From Sycobia sp. Sy_11 (Eukaryota; Arthropoda; Insecta; Hymenoptera; Epichrysomallidae): a stretch of DNA of 64,000 bases. Where the stretch lies: positions 1,245,001 through 1,309,000 of the forward strand of contig JACCIC010000002.1 in NCBI GenBank assembly GCA_018907035.1. The letters are read 5' to 3'. Position numbers and translations under genes: made by a program. Positions 38,401 to 51,850 of this stretch are shown one piece after another. The stretch's first letter is position 1. Each line of letters begins with the position of its first letter. The notes under the pieces are model-generated. The model worked only from the letters and a program-made list of their open reading frames with translations. It made no database searches and was not told where the DNA came from.

Positions 38401-39529
38401 CCATGTACACATTGCAGCTATATTCATATTTAGTTGCTTATATATATATATATAGACCGTTGTTCATGTATTTAAATATATTTATTTGACTTCAAAACTT
38501 GTCTATAGCATCTTCATCCCCACATTTATCACGAATATTCTTGACAACACACTGATCCAATTAATAATTACTCATAATGAATACATGTATATTTCATATA
38601 TAAACACATTATAGCTGTAGACTTTTGCATAAGAAATTATTTTGGTATGAAAACTGAGCATTTATATATTATTGCTTTGTACATATGACGAGTTTTGTTT
38701 CCAATATATTGATTATTGATCTCGATATTGATTAATCCCTTATATAATAATTTAGTGCTATGCTACGATTTTTACAACAATCTTTTGATCGCCCTGTATA
38801 TATCTTTCTTTGCGTAAATAGAAAATCTTTTATTTTTCATTTTTAGCCTAGATCTCTAAGCAGAGTGTGTCATAAGAAATGAAGGTCCTGAATAATTGTC
38901 AAGTGCCCCACTAATTGAGAAGATGGTCGTCGAACATATATTGTGAATGGAGTACACTTATGGCCTTCCTTTTTTAAGCGGCCTTTCCTTTTTTGAAAGG
39001 TCATTTGAAGATCAATGTTAATTTCTTAAATAAGAACTCCTATTCTTTATCCCAGACTCTGAAAGAGAGAATATTTTACGTCTAGCTAGTCTCCCAAATG
39101 TGGGATCCTTTATTACAATAAGGTTTTAAGAAATTAATATTTATTAATTTTTTTAATATAAATGACCTTGAAAATGGCATCTAAGGTATAATAAACTATT
39201 ATGAATACATATTTTCCTCCAAGCTATGAAACTCTTATATAAAGCACTGTTGATCTATCATTGGCATTCTCATGAATTTAGAAGATACGCATAAAATACC
39301 TAATATAATACACATGAAACAAATACGCGACATAAAATGTAGAATTGTTCTCTCTTTTTCTAATCTGGAGTGAAAAGTTGACGATCATTGACTTTTAAAA
39401 ATGGCCGCGGAAGCAAGCTGATCAGTTCATTCGTCAGATGAAATCCTGCAACTCACATAAAAATAGTTTCTAATGCGGTTTTAGTTAGTTATTCAAGGGT
39501 ATCTTCATTTCTGTTGCACCATATAAAAC

Positions 39530-39620
39530 ACAAAGGCAAGTAACCACGCGTACGTAACGAGGGAGGAAACACACGGGCGGGCAAATCAATGTCGACGGAT
39601 TGGTGGAACTTTCCAAGAGA

Positions 39621-39664
<44 letters not shown>

Positions 39665-40010
39665 GTCTAGGAAGGGCCGTATCGCAATTAAAGCGCGCCG
39701 AAGGAAGGGCGAAACTGGGTGAGGCCGCGGTCGAGACCGCGAACAGTGCATCGCGTCCTCGGGCGAGCGTCGCGGCGCGCCGCAAATTGCCGGCGACAAG
39801 CTTCGGGAGGGCTTGGCCGTCCCGCACGCTCGACTTAATCCTGGGCGATTCGACGAGCGCGCGACCCTTTGGAAATCGATCAAGATTCGGCCCGGTATGC
39901 GCGGCGTTTCCTAAGCGATTCATTCCTCTTTTTTATTATTATTTCAACTTACGCTTTGGATTAACCGGGAACGAAGCTGCTTTAGGTCCGAGCGCGTTGT
40001 AACCGCACGT
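39530..40010. other. GC-rich island with internal (TA)n tract
   Basis: A (TA)n tract (39622-39662) interrupts a CpG-rich block. Frames on both strands read through it as Ile-Tyr repeats joined to unrecognised sequence and are rejected as genes. Confidence 0.35.
39622..39662. repeat. (TA)n microsatellite
   Basis: TA tract of about 40 bp inside a GC-rich island. Confidence 0.97.
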
Positions 40011-40283
40011 AGGAGTGGAAGGACAGTTTGACTGTCCAGGGAGATTTAGGACGTTATTATATGAGAAAATACCATGCGATAATAGATGGCATGAGCCGAT
40101 GCCCGATTATGATTATACAAATATGATGAGAAATTGCGAGGAGTGATACAGCGTAAATTAGTTTATCAGTTAATTGATTCATTTGATTTTTCCCAATTGC
40201 AGAAATTAAATTGTACCGTATTTTTCTGACTAGCGAACAATATATTTTCATATATTACTATAGGAGGAACCTAACGTCTCGCA

Positions 40284-40389
40284 TTAAAGTTGAGGCAGTA
40301 CTTCAATCAAATGTTAGTCTCAACGAAATTAACATTCGAACGAGATGAAGTACTGTGTGTAGAAAACGGGGAACTAAATGTAACTTTAA
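40284..40389. repeat. Nested inverted repeat, hairpin-forming
   Basis: Three nested arm pairs share one centre. TTAAAGTT (40284-40291) pairs with AACTTTAA (40382-40389), CAGTACTTCA (40296-40305) with TGAAGTACTG (40346-40355), and AATGTTA (40310-40316) with TAACATT (40330-40336). The inner two give a roughly 60-nt stem-loop about the size of a small pre-miRNA but with a 4/9-nt asymmetric bulge. I recognise no known miRNA seed family. Confidence 0.6.
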
Positions 40390-40799
40390 AGATAAATTTT
40401 ACATTACATTTAATATTTACGTTTAATCTGCTAAATCTTATTTATAGTTAATCTATGATGGTGGTAGGAGTTAATAATTAATAATTATAGGGCGCATAGT
40501 TTTCTTATTGATTTTATGATTTCCAGATGAGTTTCGAAAATATCAGGAATGGCACTTCAGCTCGTTCAACAAAGAATCCTCGTCTCCTTCTCGTTCTTTT
40601 TCTTTGGTTTATTCTTAAGTTCTTTTCTGGGCACGAGATAAAAGCTACATTTTCCTATCAGCCGGTATAGAATTTGAATCCCCTGAGATTACTGAGTTCT
40701 TCTTTGTGCTTTTACTTTACTTAAAATCTATGTAGGATAGGTAATCTGTAGACCATTTTATCAGTGTCCTATATTTATTCACTGAATATCCGAAGTGCT

Positions 40800-40920
40800 G
40801 TTCGAAAATAGCTAATGACAGTCCTGATCGACACCAGTGGCTAGGGAATGTCCGCTGCAGGTCGTTAACGTCCTGGCACGATAAAATTAAGCCTCGAACG
40901 CGGTCTCCTGAAGATTTGGC
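40800..40920. other. Short moderately GC-rich segment
   Basis: About 120 bp of balanced composition between AT-rich flanks, including a TTCGAGGC-like stretch when read on the minus strand. It faintly recalls a tRNA T-loop, but no cloverleaf can be built, so no RNA gene is called. Confidence 0.25.
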
Positions 40921-41879
40921 TAATGTTCATTTCATTGAGTGAGATTGAAGACATTTAACTAAGGACTTGCATTTGATTATAATAATTGAGAACCATTCAA
41001 TGTGTTCAACTATTTTGTGTCGTGCCCTTACAATTCCCAAATGTAAATTTCCCAAATATCATTAAAATCGTATTCTTTTTGAAAAAGTTACTTAAAGTTC
41101 ACGATTTTGCTTGTACGGCAGCTATAATAAGTAAGCATAAAATAATATACTATATATAAAAATTCGTTACGTAAGGTCACGTTCTGTAAATATAAATATA
41201 CGCAATTTAATTTAATCAACATTTTAATTTACAGATTCTATCAGTATTTCGAGAATAATTAATCACAAAGACAGTTAAACGACTCATTTTAATTATTTTT
41301 TACTGTCTGCAATTGAATGTGTCAATATCCTACTAAATTGTATTTTTTTAAAAAGCTCGCGGGCCTCGAGAATTTTGCTTTGCTCCCCCGATTTCTGACG
41401 ACGCCGTTATAATATAGTTACCGTTATAACATAGCATTATAACGGTATTCGGTCTCGTCATATTTCGTTGCCCCGATTTTTTCTGTATAAAGCATGCAAA
41501 TATAAGCATTTATATACGATGTAGAAGTTCCAGAAGAAGGCTGAAATCTTAAAACAGTTTCAACTTTAAATGTTTTTTACGTATTGAGAAAACCTACGAC
41601 TTCCAGATAAGACTCTTCCCATTAGTATCATTCATTGCGACACCCCACAGTCAAAGGTGGTAAAAATATTCTAAATTGCTGATACTTCACAGAATACCGT
41701 TTGACATTCAATTTCAGCAGCAGACAATCAGAGACACAACAAGAGCTGCCTTAAAAGCGTTTTTACCTGGGAAATGATTCCAACAAAAATTTTATAATAC
41801 CCGGACAAAGCGCGAGCAAAGATTGAGCTTAGAGAAAGGCTTGTCCTGTGCACTGCGCGTATAAATTTTATTTGCTGCT

Positions 41880-42230
41880 TTTTTTTTTTTTTTTTTTTGT
41901 TTGTTATCCCAGCCGTCGACATCGTTTCGAACGAGCGAACGTACGGGCGAACGACGCTGCCGCTGCTTCAGTTTGTGCCTCCACTTTTTTTTCTCGTTCT
42001 CCGTGACATTTTTGTTTTTGTTGCCGTAACCATTTCCGTGTGTTGGTGCTGTCGTTGGAGGAGAGGGAGGTATATCGACAGGTAGAACTCGATTCGACAT
42101 TCGATTACGTTCGATTTGCATCTGACCCGGACCCCCCTCCCGCGCAGTACTTGCATACTCGTGCGGACGTGTACGCTCCGCTTTTGGGCGAGCGTGGCAG
42201 GGGTAGGGTAGGGGGTCAAAATAAATAAAA
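41880..42230. other. GC-rich island led by a poly-T run
   Basis: A T run of about 19 (41880-41898) precedes CpG-containing sequence with a C-rich patch near 42131-42143. Overlapping frames on both strands are unsupported. Confidence 0.35.
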
Positions 42231-44009
42231 GACAACGGACAAATCCCGGTGTACAGGTGTCTCCATTTTGGACTGTCACCAGTTTCGAAATCTCGATTTA
42301 GTGCTCCCCAGATCCCGCTAGTCCATAAGAGTTTATCTCAATTCGGTATTTCGACTTTTCAGTCGCCATTCATGCTTTACCTAATGTAGAAACTCTCACA
42401 ATTCTTTTGTGGCAGTCAGTAGAACGGAATAAGGAGGTGAATAAGAAATAATTTTTTCATGGAAAGACTAATTCTCATATTTCGGTCTCTTATTTTATTA
42501 AGAATACGATGGCTAAATCGTTCTCAAAAAGCCACACAAGTTCGAATGACGTAAGATTTATTATATGAAAAACGTCGTTCTATGATCATATAATACTTAT
42601 AATAATATGCATTATTATAATCTCGCTTAAATCGATTTCTTTGTTCATACTCATGTATAGAATGCATTGTTGAAACTACATTTTTCAAAAAGGTGCCTTA
42701 ATTTTTAAAGGAAAACCGACTGATATTCAATTCAGTAAAATACCAGCCCTAAGCAATTTCAGGAGCATCATCGACTCGACAATGATACGATCTCGAATAC
42801 ATAGAAAAAAAATTGGTCGTCCGATAACAAGTTTGTGCATGCACATAACTACTTTATAAAGAGTAATTTGTGTGATAATTTTTGATTATGCAAATTAGGT
42901 AGTGAAATAAGGTACGCAAATTTACATATATTTTGCTTAAGTAACTAGATACTAGCTTCCTTCAGTGTAGCCACTTGTATATATATATATATACACCTTT
43001 TTTTTAAATTTGCCGTTTATATTGTTATTTTTAATATTTTTGTTCTAAAATACGTTATTCAAATTTAGAACTTTAACATAAAATGCCTTATTAATCTCCC
43101 AATACTGTTTACCTCGTAGCTTTCGTTTTACGAAGAATTTTTCATCTTAAAAAGTTTCTTTATTGAGGTTTAGCAGAAAATTCATATGAATATTACTAAA
43201 AATATAGTTTAAAAATGTTATAATTTTTTAATGATAAAGAAAATATCAAGAAATCTATTCTATATTTGCTTAAAAGATGATTTGAAGAATTATTTTTTAT
43301 TTTGATTTCTAATAAATTATACAATGTATCACTTGAATCTTATTACAGAATTTCATTTAGAATAAAACGTAATTATCATTAATTTGAGCAGGATATTAAT
43401 TGAGAATAATAGAATTATAATGCTCTCCAAATTTCGTTGTTAAAAAAAAAATATGCATCGTTCAATATTTCTCTACCGTAAAAAAACCATTACGATATTC
43501 GTAATCAAACACAAATTAGGTGTGAGTAGCTTGAATGTTTATACTTTTTTGATTTATTTTTATAGGAATTTTGTGAAATATATCGATGCCTTCCAGCATT
43601 GGAGAACAGTTATGAAGCAATTTTCTTTATATTTACATTACTAAAAGACAATACACGAATCACTTGCTAAAGGCGTGCTTAAAAAAATTTTTTTGTATCT
43701 AAATCTTATTTTTTTGGAATTTGCCCACATATTAATTTTTCTTTTTTCCCAAAATCGACACTTAAACTAAAACCTTACTTCTTCATCTTACCCTCAGGCC
43801 ATAACAGTTGCGCAAGCCTTTGTCTATCCTACCTTTCTGGCCCCGTACATTAATTAATTTCTAATGGAAATTTTTCGATAGACTAATAATTGAAATTCAG
43901 AGGGTGAAGCTTATATACATTAGAAACACGGTCCCTGCATATCGCTTTGCATTCAGTTCATCGCAGCCTGACCTCCGTTCGAGCGCTCGGCACCTACTCC
44001 CACGCAGGC

Positions 44010-44066
44010 ACGCGTACACACACACACACAGACACACACACACACACACACACACAGACACACATA
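44010..44066. repeat. (CA)n microsatellite, interrupted
   Basis: CA units broken by several CAGA interruptions on the sense strand. Confidence 0.95.
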
Positions 44067-44249
44067 CAGACAACCAGCTCCGCTCCGATAATCAAAGGCC
44101 CAGCGCATCGTTGCTCGTCGCCGTGTGCGCTATTGTGTACCTGCTCGAAAGGGGGCGGAGGGGCGAAGGGACGAGACCAATCGCCAAGACAGATGTTCGA
44201 TTTAAAGTCCCGCGCACGCGCACATTGTCGCGGGATAAATTACAATGAG

Positions 44250-44255
44250 GGAGAG

Positions 44256-44294
<39 letters not shown>
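44250..44294. repeat. (GA)n microsatellite
   Basis: About 45 bp of GA with one CGA interruption, inside the large GC-rich island. Confidence 0.95.
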
Positions 44295-44296
<2 letters not shown>

Positions 44297-45162
44297 CCTC
44301 GCGCGCGCACCTGATGACAATGAGATATACACGTACGTATATACATATGGGCGAAGAAGCGCCGCGGCTGAATGCGGGACGCGAGAGACTCGCTCGGGAG
44401 GAAGGAGGCGCGGCGGACGCGTCGAGCGCAGGAATCGAACGCGATATTCCCTCGCAGCCGATAAATCTCGACTTTCCATGGTAACTGCAGACGGGGCACG
44501 TGTGAAGGCGCTTAGAGGCGCGATGCCTCGTTATCTATCGCTTTTTCCCTCATCCACACCGCCATCGCCCCCCTCCCGCCCCTCGCGCCGCCGGTTTATT
44601 TCCCATGTGGATCTCCATTGTCGCGGCTTCTAACGCTGGAAAAATCGCGGCGGCGGACTGAATTTACGCCCCGACCCCGATCGCCGAGTAGATTCCCGGC
44701 AAGACGCGGGAGGGCGAGGGGTCGGGTACAGTATGTCGAACGAAATGAGACTCAGCAGCATACCTACGCGGTTCGGAGTAATTTTCACGACGGTAAAACT
44801 GTTTCGTCAAAAAATAGAAGAGATAAATCGTGAAAGTAGTTTTGGCTCATATCGTTCTATCGTAGATTACCTTCCAATTTAACATTGAAAACAAATTCAA
44901 TGGATCCTTTTTTAATTATGCCAAGAAATGTGCCGTATTTATTAATATTTATTTCAATTATTTACATATTTGTATACCACAAAATATGGAACATAAACTT
45001 ATAGGAATACAATTGCTAAATTTTGGATATAAATTTGAATATAAATTTAATTAATTAATTTTGGAGAAATTTATTATTTCTAAAAATTATTCATTGTTAT
45101 TATTGTGGAAATCACTTATTCTACTTCATTTTATATTTACATATTCGCGTACTGTACGTTTG

Positions 45163-45184
45163 TTTTTTTTTTTTTTTTTTTTTT
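45163..45184. repeat. Poly-T tract
   Basis: More than 20 consecutive T within AT-rich DNA. No adjoining retroelement body or target duplication is evident. Confidence 0.85.
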
Positions 45185-45999
45185 ATTTCTTTAGATTATT
45201 ATATACGTAGTATTACACTGTAATTATAATTAAAAAATTATTAAAAATAATAATGAGGAATAACGTTCTTATAATAAAGCTACAGGTAAATCGATAGAAT
45301 AGATACATCAAACCTATATTTCGATATTTCTTTATTTATAAATTAAATAAAATCATTTAAATAGATTTGCGAGGATAACGCATTATGAGTAATAAATGAG
45401 CTTCAAGCTAATAATAATTAATAATAATTAAGCTATGTTAGTAAAAGATTTTTTTATTCGAATGGAATATAGTAATTTTCTGGCGAATAAAACACGCTTC
45501 ATTATAGAAAAATGAAGCTTTTCATTTTTTAGCAGTTTTTACGATATTGTGCATTATTTCGCGGGAATAACATAACTTTTTGGGGTAAAAAATACTGCTC
45601 GTATCTATTTATAGCTCTAAAAATAATTTTGTTATGATGACATTAGAAAAAAAAAGTCCTTTTTCCATTGGATAAGCATAACGTGAAGTAGGAATCGTAC
45701 ATCGTTCAAACACATTCGACAAGGTATTTCCGAATTGTTTTCACAGATTTTGAATATTTAAGGCTTTCGTTGCGATTTTATAATTAATTATCTACCAAAA
45801 AAATTGGAAAAAACTATTTTTCAATAAAAATATTTATTCAATATAATTTTTGTAAATCATGAAACCAAATTGCCCCAACATTCATATTGAATAAAGTTCG
45901 ACACGTGTTTTTAAATTCTTTGCCTTTTATGTATACCATAAATTTAAACATGAACCCATGTTTAATCCGTAGCCGACGTAATTTCGCTCCGCATCTACG

Positions 46000-46260
46000 C
46001 TCGCGCACACGTACGGAAAAAGAAAAGGAGCAACAGTAGCAGCGGCAGTCGGGAAAATAATATAGAGACCTTAGCCCCCAAGCCCGACTTGAAGCTGCTC
46101 TCTACATTCGCTTGGCACACCAAGGGCCGCGGTTCTGTTAATTTCAGCTGCGCGGCGAGTCGAAAAAGGGTCATACAAGCAAAGTAGCAGAGATAGAGAG
46201 GGAGAGAGAGAGAGAGACAGAGAGAGAGAAAGAGAGAAAGAGCTAGAGCAGAAGTAAGCA
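46000..46260. other. GC-rich island with GA-rich tail
   Basis: CpG-containing sequence (46000-46180) followed by an impure GA tract at about 46195-46245. No exon-like sequence is seen. Confidence 0.35.
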
Positions 46261-46705
46261 TCGTACGCACGTGCGCCCTGGCAAAGAAAACGAGAAAAGA
46301 ATACCCGATGCTGATTTCTCTTTCTTCTTTTCTCTCACATCTTTTTTTTTCTCCTCAATACTGCAATGGTTCACGATTACGCGTACCCACCGAGATTTTC
46401 TTTTCCCACTTATTTGCACCGTACTTGTGATACGTAGATATGACAAGCTTTTTCCTTGTATAACATTTGTTAAAACAAATTTCAAGGCAGATCCGTTCAA
46501 AGAAATAGGTATTAAGTAATTTTTTTGTATAATAATCGTTTAATAAGCAGTGAGAGAAGTAAGATTTTTCTATGCATCCTTTTCTTTATCTTATGTACAC
46601 GACAATTGAGACAAATTTTAAGTACATTCTAAATTAGAGCAAATAATAACTTTTGGGATTCAGTGTAAATTTCATCACTGATTTATTACCACTGGTAAGC
46701 CTAGG

Positions 46706-46727
46706 TACATATACTATAGTATATGTA
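46706..46727. repeat. Perfect 22-bp palindrome
   Basis: TACATATACTA is followed directly by its reverse complement TAGTATATGTA, with no spacer. It lies a few bases after a donor-like GGTAAGC; no exon precedes that site. Confidence 0.9.
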
Positions 46728-48649
46728 TAATTTCAACAGCTATTGAATTACCATTCTATTAACATTATAATTTAAACTGTTTTTCACAAAAAATTGTAGT
46801 GCTCTATTATTATAAACAGTTTATCAGATATAAGTAATCGAAGAGATTCGGACCCATAAAAAATGTGCTAGGTTGAAAAGCCACACATATAATAGAAGCG
46901 CTGAGCTGTATTTGTGCAAGTATCAAATAACTGTTAAGCAACTGCATTGCTAAGAAAATGTCAACCAACTAGAAAATCTTATATCCATTACAAGAATCAA
47001 AAGATTGATAATGTAAGTATTCCAGGATACACGACATAACGTTAGAATACTACCTCAATCATTTCTTTACCTGCTTTGAATGCAATTATTATGTCTAACT
47101 ATAGAAAACGTTATGCATCTCTAACTAAAACTAATAAATGAATTTCAATTCATTATCCACTTGTAATCTATCTTTTTGTAATTCCTAATCTATTTTTATA
47201 AAATTCTCGTTTCTTATAAACAGCTTCTTCAAACAAATCCATTCTACTTTATTACTATATGGTATTTCATAAATTAGCGTGATGAAGCCATATATTGTAT
47301 TTAGATATAATTACGAAGCTTTTGCTTTTTCTCTATTCTTTTCTATTCGTTTAAAATCTATTATATATCTATTAAAATATAATTTTAACTCTAAACCATG
47401 TCCTTTTCTTGAAATTGTTGTGTTTGAATTTTTGATGCATTAAACAAATTCTATTCCACATCTTTATGCTGTATCTTCTTATAGTTATATATCTCTGCGT
47501 TCAATACTATCAGAATTGTTAGTTATCAAGAATAATTGACTCTGCTAGTTCTCAAAAATTACTGACGTAGCATTTCTTTTTCAAATAGGAATAATCAAAG
47601 TGATATAGTTTTACTGACTGACTTATTAACTGTAACACAGAAAATAAATAATCATGCACATGAGCTCAAATAATGTTATCCGTAAAAATATCTCCTATCA
47701 GGAAATCACTAAATTATAGACTCGGTAAAGATATAGGATTGCAATAGGGAAGAAAAAATGTAAATAATGAGAGATGCACCTACAACCAGCTGAAACCCCC
47801 GGGGGGAATACTAAAGGATAAAATGGGTTGTAGACGGTGCATGTCTTGGAGAGGAAACAACGACTTTCAGTTAGGGCTTGGAATAGTTCCAAAATGGGAT
47901 GAAATGTATCTTTCTAGCTCGCCTCCCTCCATCTGTACCCACCTCGGCGTCTCTATATCAAGCGCAACAAGGTCCCTACGAGTATGGCAACTCGCGACAA
48001 AGATCGATTTGTCACGAAAATCCGATTTAAGAGATGAGCTAGATGAAGGGAAGAGATTGGAATTCAAAGTAAATGACAATATCAAATAATGAAGATTAGT
48101 GTAGCTGACCGTGTGGAATGCATCGATCTTCGTAATATTGCTGATATTTTGAAAATAATTTCGTCTGAGAATACTCATGAATAGCATTTATCAGCATTTG
48201 ATCCAAGTGTTAGTAGAGTACTATTTTCTTACATTTTGACATATTTATTCCGATGAATGATCTGATACTCCACAATGTAAGCAATATCTGCAAGCGATTG
48301 TAATTAATAAGCTCTATTCTCATAGTTTTCCAAGTTCGTTTAACCAATGTAAAATGGTAACTTTTTCTTTCCCCCCTTCCTCTTATTTAATACTAGCTCT
48401 ACAAAACAAAACTGTCTATAGAATTGCCTTGTGATAATGTGAACCTTTTCTATGGACGTTCAAAAAGAGTTTGATGGAAATTACTATATTCTATAAAATG
48501 CCAAGTTAATCACATGCTAATTTTTAAACAAATGGAGCTGGTATAAAAGTCATTCTTCGAAGATCTCAAATAGAAGAAATTTTAAGGGGGGATAGAATCA
48601 GAGTATAGCGAAATAGTCGAAAACGATAACATCGGTCGTATTTGGCGGT

Positions 48650-48970
48650 ATACTGAATCGCATTAGCCGGGTCGCATTACGGCAGTACAATGGGACCCGC
48701 CTCAATTTGGCGCCAAACTGAATGGATGCAAATAAGCTCGCAGGGACGCGCATGAGCGGGCTGGACGCCATAATCTAAATTGCAAAATTTCAGAGGGACG
48801 GTAGCGCGCAAGGGAGTCCAGTTAATTGCGAGTAGACTGGACAAAGTAAGAGAATCGAGTATATTATAGAGTGAGAGTGAATGAGAGAGTGAGAAAGGGA
48901 GGCTCATATGCGAGCAAGCAAAGCGGCTTATAAAATTCATCGAGCTCCAGCAAGCTTGTTCCGGAATTCC
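48650..48970. other. GC-rich intronic island
   Basis: Balanced to GC-rich block with GCGCCAAACTG and CGCATGAGCG motifs, ending in impure GA sequence (48860-48900). It is open in short frames only. Confidence 0.3.
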
Positions 48971-49005
48971 CACGTGTTTATTGTGTCATCCATGGATTGT
49001 GTACA

Positions 49006-49036
49006 TCTCTCTCTTTCTCTCTCTCTCTATCTCTAT
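49006..49036. repeat. (CT)n microsatellite
   Basis: Slightly impure CT tract on the sense strand, about 240 nt before a GA tract (49270-49309). Confidence 0.9.
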
Positions 49037-49189
49037 CCCTTCCTATTTCTCGATTAGTTTTCTGTCGGACTTACTCTCTCCCAATCTATCCCTTTGTATC
49101 ACTTTGCGACATTGCCTTTCTTTCCGACCACCGTTGCTTTACAGACCTGTTTACTCTTGTTTTCCGTAGTGAACAAATCGCGAAATCGA

Positions 49190-49274
49190 GTGCATCGCGA
49201 TATAGCGGCGCTGAGACAGATGGGTAAGGTGGGGTGAAGTAACGAGAGATGAGAGAGTGAGAGTGAGCAGGAGA

Positions 49275-49310
<36 letters not shown>

Positions 49311-49500
49311 CCGGTGTTTATGACCGTACATGTTCGGAAAGTCAATTTCAAAGAACGTGTATACCCAGAGAGGCATGGGCCGGGTTGGCTAGAAGGGATA
49401 GTGCTGCTTTAAAGCAACATGCGGCGCTAGCTGCGGGGAACGTGGCAGCGTGCATTGAATTTAAATCGATATGGACTCGGAGGGCTATGTGCCGAGTTTC
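49190..49500. other. GC-rich island containing a GA tract
   Basis: Block with GA repeats at 49240-49309 and CpG-rich sequence after it. Frames over the repeat are not genes. Confidence 0.3.
49270..49309. repeat. (GA)n microsatellite
   Basis: About 40 bp of GA, complementary to the CT tract at 49006-49036. Confidence 0.95.
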
Positions 49501-51459
49501 CTATTTCCATCTCGCTTTTATACTCCAGCCGGCTCTTTCGCCCTTTTTTCCTCCATCCTCTCCCTTTTCTCTTTTCTCTGTTGGTGAACTTGTAACTATA
49601 CGCAAATGATAAAAAAAAGGAAAAAAAAAACAACGGAAACAGCGACCTATACGAATGCTTTCAGTAATATATATATGAGGCAAACGCATTTAACTATAGA
49701 ATGGGCAACTATCTACGGGCTAAGAGGAGCATCGACCTCTTCCATTAGCCTTGAATAATTACTGGAGTTTTTTAAGTGAGATTACTCACAATGCTAACAT
49801 ATACATTATGATTATTAAAATTTCATTTGTGTAATATCATCGTTCTGATTCTTGTATATCCGTTTAATCTAGTATTGGCAAAGGTATATAAAATTGAATT
49901 TGACCAATGCCACAATCATATACACATACCTTAAGGCCATTTCTTATTATGTTACTATATCCACAGTATTGAATTTAATAAAATTAAACTAGCTCTGAAA
50001 ATATTCATCTTCTAAGGGCGCATGAGTTAGCAGGAACTGGGACGTCTATCTGGCGCACGGTTTAAGCGATCATCAGGATTTAACCATTCGTGAATTTGCT
50101 TTGGTAGAGAAAAGGCCTGAAAGTGGAATAAATGGTAAGAGAGAAAGAGCCCAGCATTGTGGGTGGAGGTAGGGAGGAGAAGGAGGAGGCGAGAGAAAAG
50201 GACGGGAAGCTTTACATTGCTTTGCGGATTTTGACCTACAAACAGAATTCCGGATTTGCTTGTTTACTTTGGCGTATAAAGTGCTTACTAATTTGCAAAT
50301 GTCTTTCTGACCAGAAAATTGTTTGCATACTTAGTATTAGCATAGTCTGCCTAGTATCAAATGCATTAAAGTAATTGTGCAGCTCGAGGATATAATTATA
50401 GTTTTTATTTATCAAAGTAATAACGACGGATAAAAACAGGTTGTAATAATGATCATTGCAATAAGCTGAGTTTTTGGATTAAATGGCTCAATTATTATTA
50501 TGATTAAGCAAGAATGCACAGTGGCAAAATTATAATATAAATTCAGATATTATAATTTATTAAGGGAAAATTCATTATGTCGATATTGGATGCCGTTGTA
50601 AAACTAAGATGAGTCTATAAACCGCTGATGATAATAAAAATTTAAACAATTCCATTATCAAAGTTAGCACCAGTGGCAATAGTGAAATTACTCAGATTCC
50701 ATTATTAGGCTTTCATATTGAGCACAATTATGAATATTCCATAAAAACGGAATTTATATAGTAGTTCTGTATGTAAAGAATTTGACAGTAAATTACATCG
50801 CTCAGTATTCGTAAAAAATGTAACGAGCTATCAAAATGCTATAATTAAATAAATGTAAAAAAAATGTAACAAAAGTATTAGTAATAGGTAATAAAGAATT
50901 TAATAATAGATAACTTAATGTTCTCTATGATTAATTAAAAAAACGATACAATTAGAACCAATTCAGAATACATCTACTTATATGATGAAGGAGTATTTAG
51001 AAAATACCAGCAGTATTTGAAAGCTTTTCATACTTCTTTTCCTTTTACCTTAATTTCTTATTTTACTGTCACATGAAAACCACATTTGTAATTAAATTTT
51101 GAAATGAGAAATATTCAGCCTCTGACTTGTAAAGTATTATGATCCTTAATCTTATCGTATTAATTGAAACTATGTTAAAACAAGGATATGATAAACTAGG
51201 ATCTAAATCGTACTTCCTCTATAATGGATCTATTAATGCATAGAGTGACATTATTACTAGTAGCTTCTTTGGTTTAAAATATATTGCTTGAGAAACTAGA
51301 TGACATATTCATTCTTCTTAAGCCTAAGAAATCAGACATGATGAATTCTAAATTTATCATAATATTTAATTTATCATATATATTGAATTAATAAAAGTCA
51401 CGATCCAGATCAACCAATTCATCCATCTTTCTTTATAAATACGTTCTCATTCTACCTTA

Positions 51460-51850
51460 CAAATTGTGCCCAAAGTCCCACGGAATGGTTGGCCCGATGG
51501 TTGTTCCTCTGACAACGGAAATTACGGAATCGAACGCTGCAACTGTCATTAACCTAAAGCCCAGAAAAAAGGAGAATTACCTCCCTAATGGCCGATTCGC
51601 ATCCAGTCATTGGCTTTTGATCCTCGCACATGCATGAGTGAGAGAAGAGAAAAAAGGAGATCTGATTCGCGTGCCTTGATAAAGCTCAATTTAAAAGCAA
51701 TCTGAGGCAGATGGCGCTTCAGCCCGGTATGGGCGCATTACGACGAACCGTGGTCGTTTGGAAAAGTCTAACGCGCTTCTCCCTTCTCACCCTCTCCCTC
51801 TCGGTATCTGTCTCGCTTTCACTCTTTCTCTCTCTCTCTCACACTGTGCT
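51460..51850. other. GC-rich island with CT-rich tail
   Basis: CpG-containing block (51480-51780) followed by CT-rich sequence to about 51842, about 2.0-2.4 kb upstream of exon C. No exon is recognised. Confidence 0.3.

Larger units (their letters stand above)
43940..44770. other. Large GC-rich island with CA and GA repeats
   Basis: About 800 bp of CpG-rich DNA, the largest island here, containing CA repeats (44010-44066), a GA tract (44250-44294) and C-rich sequence at 44560-44590. It carries several competing frames on both strands (for example 43947-44633 + and 44092-44499 -). The clash and repeat content argue against coding. Confidence 0.4.

Noticed and set aside
40800..40920. Possible tRNA-derived SINE (T-loop-like TTCGAGGC on the minus strand)
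   Set aside because: No convincing A box, cloverleaf or poly-A tail.
43947..44633. 228-codon plus-strand frame
   Set aside because: Built largely on CA and GA repeats (Thr-His and Arg-Glu runs) with competing frames on both strands.
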